NCBI GenBank assembly: GCA_947627625.1
Contig: CANQWR010000002.1
Location: forward strand, 62,001-126,000
Origin: an uncultured Ruminococcus sp.
GTDB lineage: Bacteria; Bacillota; Clostridia; Oscillospirales; Ruminococcaceae
Direction of reading: 5' to 3'
DNA length: 64,000 nt
Shown piece by piece: positions 60,087 to 64,000 of this stretch. Under the pieces are notes generated by a model. The model did no database searches. It saw only the letters and a program-made list of their open reading frames with translations, and was not told where the DNA came from. A program made the position numbers and the translations under genes. The stretch's first letter is position 1. Each line of letters starts with the position of its first letter.

Positions 60087-60481
60087 ACAATTGTTTTTCG
60101 GTCGCAGTATTCTGCATATGTTCGGCAGTAATGGCTGTACTTCTCAGACAGTATTGCAGGGAACAGTCACTGTTTGTGGCACTTATAGCCTGTGTGGGAG
60201 TGCTGTCGGCTTTTATGGTATTTGCAGGGAGTATTCTTGGTGACGTGAAGGAGATATTTGAGGGAGCAGGAGTTCCCGAGAGTTATATAACATTGATATT
60301 TAAGGCGGTGGCGGTCTGTTTTATAACACAGATGGCTTGCGGGATATGCCGTGACAGCGGAGAGACAGCGATAGCATCAATGGCGGAGATATGGGGGAGA
60401 GGAGCGGTTACTTTCATAAGTATTCCCCTGATACAGGCACTTCTTGAAAAAATAGACACAATAATATCACAGGGGAGTTAA
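60080..60481 (+). CDS. spoIIIAD: Stage III sporulation protein AD
   Basis: 133 residues, GTG start inside the end of spoIIIAC. Four membrane segments; AVCFITQMACGICRDSGETA and WGRGAVTFISIPLIQALLE are conserved blocks of the family. In most relatives spoIIIAE would come next; here there are 495 bp of repeats and then spoIIIAF. Confidence 0.92.
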   Translation: MVDNCFSVAVFCICSAVMAVLLRQYCREQSLFVALIACVGVLSAFMVFAGSILGDVKEIFEGAGVPESYITLIFKAVAVCFITQMACGICRDSGETAIASMAEIWGRGAVTFISIPLIQALLEKIDTIISQGS

Positions 60482-60489
60482 ATTATTAT

Positions 60490-60940
60490 AGAACGATAAG
60501 GGGCAGGGGGCTTTGCCCCCTGAACCCCCGCTGGGGGGAAATTTGAAAATGGGGACACCCCAAACCCCGCCCCCGAACCCCCCATGATTATTCCCACAGA
60601 GGGAACGTTTAAGGGCAGGAGATTTTTTCCCAACCCCCCGTTAGAACGATAAGGGGCAGGGGGCTTTGCCCCCTGAACCCCCACTGGTGGCTCTGCCCCC
60701 AGACCCCCGTCGGGGGGAAGCATCCCCCCGAACCCCCCATGATTATTCCCACAGGGGGTACACCTTCCACAATTAAACAAAAACTTGAATAGTGGGGGAA
60801 CTAAAAATATATAATTACGGGTTTCCAAAGGGGGGTTCCCCCTTTGGCAGGGGGTCTGGGGGACAGCGTCCCCCAGCGGGGGGAGTGGGGGCAGACCCCC
60901 CACAAGGCAGACCCCCCCACAAGACAACGCCCCCAAAAAA
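60490..60940 (-). repeat. GC-rich repeat, locus 17 (three consecutive copies)
   Basis: A reverse copy with the variant centre (60490-60600), a full reverse core (60646-60745), then the 11-mer ACTTGAATAGT (60783-60793), GGGTTTCCAAAGGGGGG (from 60819) with its hairpin, and degenerate GC-rich pieces to 60940. The largest repeat block in the window, between spoIIIAD and spoIIIAF. Confidence 0.87.
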
Positions 60941-60976
60941 TCCCAAAGCCGTAAGGCAGTACTAAAGGAGAGTAAA

Positions 60977-61447
60977 ATGGAAAAATTTCTCAGTGCGGTG
61001 AAGGCAGTTTGTGCAATATCGGCGGGGGCTTGTATAGCCGAAAATCTCGTGTCGGGAACGTCTTTCAGAAATCAGGTCAGGCTTATGCTTAGGCTTCTGA
61101 CGGCAATTGTCATTATAACGCCTTTTGTCAGCGGGAGTCTTGACGTTGAACTCCCCGATGCCGAGAGTTACAATTTTCCCGATTACGGATTGTCGGAGGA
61201 GGTTTATTCGGAGGAACTGACAAGGCAGGTTGAGGAGAATATTTCGGCTGTACTTGCACAGCAGGTTGAATCGGCGGGAATTGACTGCGGAAAAATTGAG
61301 ACAAAAGTTAATATTTCGGACGATTTCAGCATATCTATTATTAGCGTAACGGTCACGGCTGAGGATTTTGAAACTGTATCGGAGATAATAAAAAGCAGTC
61401 TGGGGAGTGAAACGGAGGTCATAAATGGATACAGCGGAAGTTATTGA
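60977..61447 (+). CDS. spoIIIAF: Stage III sporulation protein AF
   Basis: 156 residues, ATG after AAAGGAGAG. Two N-terminal membrane segments (AVCAISAGACIAENLV and LLTAIVIITPFV) and a soluble C-terminal domain with LTRQVEENISAVLAQQVES. Overlaps spoIIIAG by 23 bases. Confidence 0.88.
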   Translation: MEKFLSAVKAVCAISAGACIAENLVSGTSFRNQVRLMLRLLTAIVIITPFVSGSLDVELPDAESYNFPDYGLSEEVYSEELTRQVEENISAVLAQQVESAGIDCGKIETKVNISDDFSISIISVTVTAEDFETVSEIIKSSLGSETEVINGYSGSY

Positions 61448-61964
61448 AAGGGTAAAAAAATTTTTTTCGGGCAAAAAGGGGACGGCTGTTGTGACCGCAC
61501 TGGGAGTAGTCGGAATGCTCCTGATACTGATTTCCTCTGTCATTCCGGAGGGCAAGACAACTGCGGACGAAATTGCGGAAACTTCGGAGGAAGCTGTGAC
61601 CAACGCTTCGGACTACTGCCGAGAGACGGAGAAAAGATTGGAGGATTTTTTGAAAAACATAGAGGGAGCAGGAGAAGTAAAAGTATATATATCGGTGGAG
61701 AGTGATGAGAGATACGTGTATGTCTCGGAGGGCAGGAAGAGTGTTTCGGGGGACAGGAGTGAGGAGGAAGAAAAGTATGTTATAGTGGGAAATTCGGGAG
61801 AGAAGAGTGCACTTGTCGAGACGGTAGAAAAGCCCGAGATAACGGGAGCAGTAATAGTGTGTGAGGGCTGTGGGAGTGCGGTAGTACAGGAGAGGATATA
61901 CAAAGCGGTTTCCTCGGCACTCGGAATAAGTTCAAACAAAATTTACGTGACACAGATGAAGTGA
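61425..61964 (+). CDS. spoIIIAG: Stage III sporulation protein AG
   Basis: 179 residues, one membrane helix (about 21-40) and an extracytoplasmic ring-building domain: LEDFLKNIEGAGEVKVYIS, EKPEITGAVIVCEGCGSAVV, ISSNKIYVTQMK. SpoIIIAG forms a large ring in the intermembrane space between mother cell and forespore. Confidence 0.93.
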   Translation: MDTAEVIERVKKFFSGKKGTAVVTALGVVGMLLILISSVIPEGKTTADEIAETSEEAVTNASDYCRETEKRLEDFLKNIEGAGEVKVYISVESDERYVYVSEGRKSVSGDRSEEEEKYVIVGNSGEKSALVETVEKPEITGAVIVCEGCGSAVVQERIYKAVSSALGISSNKIYVTQMK

Positions 61965-62002
61965 CAGAATTTTGAAATTTTTCAGGGAGAATTTTTAATT
62001 AG

Positions 62003-62185
62003 AACGATAAGGGGCAGGGGGCTTTGCCCCCTGAACCCCCATTGGGGGCTCTGCCCCCAAACCCCCGTCGGGGGGAAGAATCCCCCCGAACCCCCCATGA
62101 TTATTCCCACAGAGGTACATTCTTAAACAAAAACTTGAATAGTGGGAAAACTAAAAATATCTAATCATGGGTTTCCAAAGGGGCA
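62003..62185 (-). repeat. GC-rich repeat, locus 18
   Basis: Full reverse core (62003-62100), flank TTATTCCCACAGAGGTACAT, the 11-mer ACTTGAATAGT (62133-62143), CTAATCATGGGTTTCC and a truncated CCAAAGGGGC. Same order as locus 17. Lies between spoIIIAG and spoIIIAH. Confidence 0.88.
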
Positions 62186-62228
62186 TAGTCCCAAAAATTA
62201 CAATATAAACCAAAAAGGAGAACATACT

Positions 62229-62786
62229 ATGAAAAAGCCATCAGTCATAATAGGAAAGAAACAGATAATAATGACGTGCCTGACGCTAATGCTTGCAACG
62301 GCTGTCTACATAAACTATGCGGGTGCTCCCGATATAATCGGCGGAGACACCGAAAATACTGCAAATATATCCGAGACGGGCGACACTGTCAGTTACGGTG
62401 AAGCGGAACTTGTGAACGGTGAACCAGAGGCACAGGCTTCGGACTACTTCGCACAGGCGAGAATTGACAAGATGAACAACCGTGATGAAGCTGTCCAGAC
62501 TTTGCAGTCGATAATAGGCGGTGGAGACATAACAGAGGACGAAATGGTCGTGAACGCCCTTGATGCTGTTGAGGTTTCAAAACTCATAGAGAGTGAGGGG
62601 ACTATAGAGTCCCTTGTAAAAGCACAGGGTTTTGAGGACTGTGTTGCGTATCTTGACGGCGAGACTGCAAAAGTAGTAGTCAAGACAGAGGGGCTTGACA
62701 AGGCACAGGCAGCGTCCATAAAGGAGATAATAATGGGCGAGTCGGAAGTACCTGTAGAAAATATCAGAATTTTTGAAGTAAAGTAG
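62229..62786 (+). CDS. spoIIIAH: Stage III sporulation protein AH
   Basis: 185 residues from ATG 62229, preceded by AAAAAGGAG; the longer frame from 62142 crosses the repeat and is spurious. One N-terminal membrane helix (IIMTCLTLMLATAVYINYA), an acidic linker, and a YscJ/FliF-like domain: YFAQARIDKMNNRDEAVQTL and GFEDCVAYLDGETAKVVVKT. It pairs with SpoIIQ across the septum. Last gene of the cluster. Confidence 0.94.
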   Translation: MKKPSVIIGKKQIIMTCLTLMLATAVYINYAGAPDIIGGDTENTANISETGDTVSYGEAELVNGEPEAQASDYFAQARIDKMNNRDEAVQTLQSIIGGGDITEDEMVVNALDAVEVSKLIESEGTIESLVKAQGFEDCVAYLDGETAKVVVKTEGLDKAQAASIKEIIMGESEVPVENIRIFEVK

Positions 62787-62815
62787 TTGAACATCTTATT
62801 TTTTTTTGGTATAAT
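62787..62815 (+). promoter_or_regulatory. Sigma-A promoter of the asp23-nusB transcript
   Basis: TTGAAC (62787-62792), 17 bases, TATAAT (62810-62815), starting directly at the spoIIIAH stop. It separates a vegetative unit from the sporulation operon. Confidence 0.8.
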
Positions 62816-62927
62816 ATAGATGTGGGAGTGTAAACGGGGAGAAATATTGACAGAATCAGAATAAATTAAATAAAATTAAATTAAATAAGATAAAATAAAT
62901 AATCTTTTATTTCGGAGGTACAAAGTC

Positions 62928-63263
62928 ATGGAAACGGCAAAGAAGGGCAATATAAGCAGACTCAGGGTCTCTGAGGACGTTGTTGCCGAAACGGCAAAGC
63001 TCTCGGCTCTTGACGTGAAAGGAGTTGCAGGTCTTGGCGGCGACACGGGGAAGATGTCAAAACTGAAAAACAGCGGAGCAGTTGTTATAAAGGTAATGGG
63101 AGATGTTGTGGGCATTGACATAAAAATAAAAATAAAGAGTGGTGAGAGGGCAGTTGTTGTCGCAAAGGAAGTGCAGAAGACTGTCAAGGAGAACATACAG
63201 AGTATGACAGGTATCACAACGACAAGAGTAAATGTAGAAGTTTGCGGTGTGGTGTACGACTGA
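62928..63263 (+). CDS. Asp23/Gls24 family protein
   Basis: 111 residues, ATG after GGAGGT. Short cytosolic protein with the Asp23 core: ISRLRVSEDVVAETAKLSAL, DVKGVAGLGG, VVGIDIKIKIKSGE, VQKTVKENIQSMTGI and VNVEVCGVVYD. Members of this family are linked to envelope stress and are very often found just before nusB in Clostridia, as here. Confidence 0.92.
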   Translation: METAKKGNISRLRVSEDVVAETAKLSALDVKGVAGLGGDTGKMSKLKNSGAVVIKVMGDVVGIDIKIKIKSGERAVVVAKEVQKTVKENIQSMTGITTTRVNVEVCGVVYD

Positions 63264-63324
63264 AACGCACTGATATGGACGTTTGATAATTGCAGGAGTT
63301 ATAATTTTTAAGGAGTTTTTTTGA

Positions 63325-63750
63325 ATGACAAAACATGAAATAAGAGAGAATGTGTTCAAACTGATATTTGAACAGCTTGTGCGTGGTGACTCTCTGGAGG
63401 AACTGTATCTCTCGGAGGAGGAGTCCGAAATTCTGGAGCTGAATGGGGAAGTAAAGAGAACAGCGGAGGGTATTGTCGCACACGCAGAGGAGATAGACGG
63501 AATAATACAGAAGTACAGCAAGTCGAGGAGTGTCGGCAGAATATCAAGGGTAAATCTGTCAATACTCAGAATAGCGGTCTACGAGTCGCTCTATGATGAA
63601 GAAGTACCCATAAATGTGGCGGTCAGTGAGGCTATAAAGCTGTCGTCGGAGTACGCATACAAGGAGGACACGGCTTTTATAAACGGTCTTCTCGGAGCGT
63701 TCAGCCGTGACTTTTTGACGGAGACAGCGGAGAAAACAGAGAATGAGTGA
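63325..63750 (+). CDS. nusB: Transcription antitermination factor NusB
   Basis: 141 residues, all-helical. IRENVFKLIFEQLVR, ISRVNLSILRIAVYESLYDE, PINVAVSEAIKLSSEYA and FINGLLGAFSRDF are the NusB signature blocks. It forms part of the rRNA antitermination complex with NusE. Its stop overlaps the start of the next gene. Confidence 0.95.
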   Translation: MTKHEIRENVFKLIFEQLVRGDSLEELYLSEEESEILELNGEVKRTAEGIVAHAEEIDGIIQKYSKSRSVGRISRVNLSILRIAVYESLYDEEVPINVAVSEAIKLSSEYAYKEDTAFINGLLGAFSRDFLTETAEKTENE

Positions 63751-64000
63751 ATTTCTTGGGATAGACACAAGCGGTTACACGTCATCGGTGGCGGTATATA
63801 TTGCGGAGGAGAAGAGAGCCGTACACGTCAGGAAGCTGTTGCCCGTGGGAGAGGGAAAACTTGGTCTAAGGCAGAGTGATGCGGTGTTTCACCACACAAA
63901 AAACCTGCCGACTGTCGTGGAGGAACTTTTTGAGAGACACACGATAAAGGACTTAAAAGCCGTGAGTGTGTCGTCAAGACCAAAGAGCAAAGAAGGTTCA
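63743..64000 (+). CDS. TsaD/Kae1-family protein, N-terminal part (partial)
   Basis: 86 residues visible, cut by the window end. MSEFLGIDTSGYTSSVAVY is the actin-like ATPase start of the TsaD (Gcp) family, and LRQSDAVFHHTKNLP with its HH-x3-N is characteristic of a clostridial paralogue found next to nusB. Whether it is the tRNA t6A enzyme TsaD or the paralogue cannot be decided from this part; the KLGLRQSDAVFHH block favours the paralogue. Overlaps nusB by 8 bases. Confidence 0.75.
   Translation, partial: MSEFLGIDTSGYTSSVAVYIAEEKRAVHVRKLLPVGEGKLGLRQSDAVFHHTKNLPTVVEELFERHTIKDLKAVSVSSRPKSKEGS

Noticed and set aside
10014-62185. GC-rich repeats as a CRISPR array
   Set aside because: Copies are dispersed over 52 kb between genes, are about 100 bp long with no regular spacers, and no cas gene is present.
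10014-62185. GC-rich repeats as intrinsic terminators
   Set aside because: The stems are strong, but most are not followed by a T-run, they occur upstream as well as downstream of genes and within the spoIIIA operon, and true terminators with T-runs are present separately (10199, 21643, 41306, 53624).
1-64000. Insertion sequences, prophage genes, tRNA or rRNA genes
   Set aside because: No transposase, integrase or phage protein was recognised among the coding regions, and no tRNA-like cloverleaf or rRNA segment was noticed by eye. A tRNA scan could still find something missed.

Overview
The window reads as a piece of chromosome from an anaerobic, low-to-mid GC, spore-forming clostridium, most likely a cellulolytic Ruminococcus-like member of the Oscillospiraceae. 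The evidence is a dockerin-bearing cohesin-like adaptor, a membrane-anchored GH9 cellulase, a glgB-glgC-glgD-glgA glycogen operon, a type III glutamine synthetase, a tetrahydrofolate riboswitch in front of a folate ECF transporter gene, and the sporulation genes spoIIE, spoIIIAA-AH, a BofC-like gene and a SpoIVFB-like gene. No rRNA, tRNA, CRISPR array, insertion sequence or prophage was seen.

Layout. 0-9 kb: 3' end of glnN, spoIIE, then glgBCDA with its own promoter and a terminator. 9-18 kb: cohesin-dockerin protein; zinc ABC transporter znuABC; comF with a THUMP-type RNA methyltransferase; a class A penicillin-binding protein with a repetitive Gly/Asn tail. 18-27 kb: BofC-like protein, GH9 cellulase, folC-folT with the THF riboswitch, an HD hydrolase, an intracellular GH13 enzyme fused to a DUF1653 domain, a zinc-ribbon protein. 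27-41 kb: radA, lipoproteins, SpoIVFB-like M50 protease, uvrC, a GH3 lipoprotein, pcrA, pyruvate kinase, rhomboid protease, a phospholipase C-like protein. 41-53 kb: a nitrogen block on the minus strand (asnB, purF, an ANTAR regulator, a glutamine synthetase-like protein lacking several catalytic residues, gltD, gltB). 54-56 kb: second glycogen synthase with a HAD phosphatase and a small ORF. 56-63 kb: spoIIIA operon in the order AA-AE-AB-AC-AD-AF-AG-AH. 63-64 kb: Asp23, nusB and the start of a TsaD-family gene.

The most striking non-genic feature is a family of GC-rich, multi-hairpin intergenic repeats at about 18 loci, roughly one per 3.5 kb. A core of about 100 bp is built from short perfect stems with 3-4 nt loops. 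It is combined in different ways with a few recurrent flank modules, an AT-rich palindromic module, and a module associated with an 11-base promoter-like motif. The repeats occur between genes in every orientation and even separate members of the spoIIIA operon.

Themes linking the genes: carbon storage (two GlgA, GlgBCD, GH13, HAD phosphatase), plant cell-wall degradation (adaptor and anchored cellulase), nitrogen assimilation (GlnN, GOGAT, amidotransferases, and a pseudo-GS/ANTAR pair that may sense nitrogen), and sporulation. Product names rest on motif and family recognition by eye; no database search was run.
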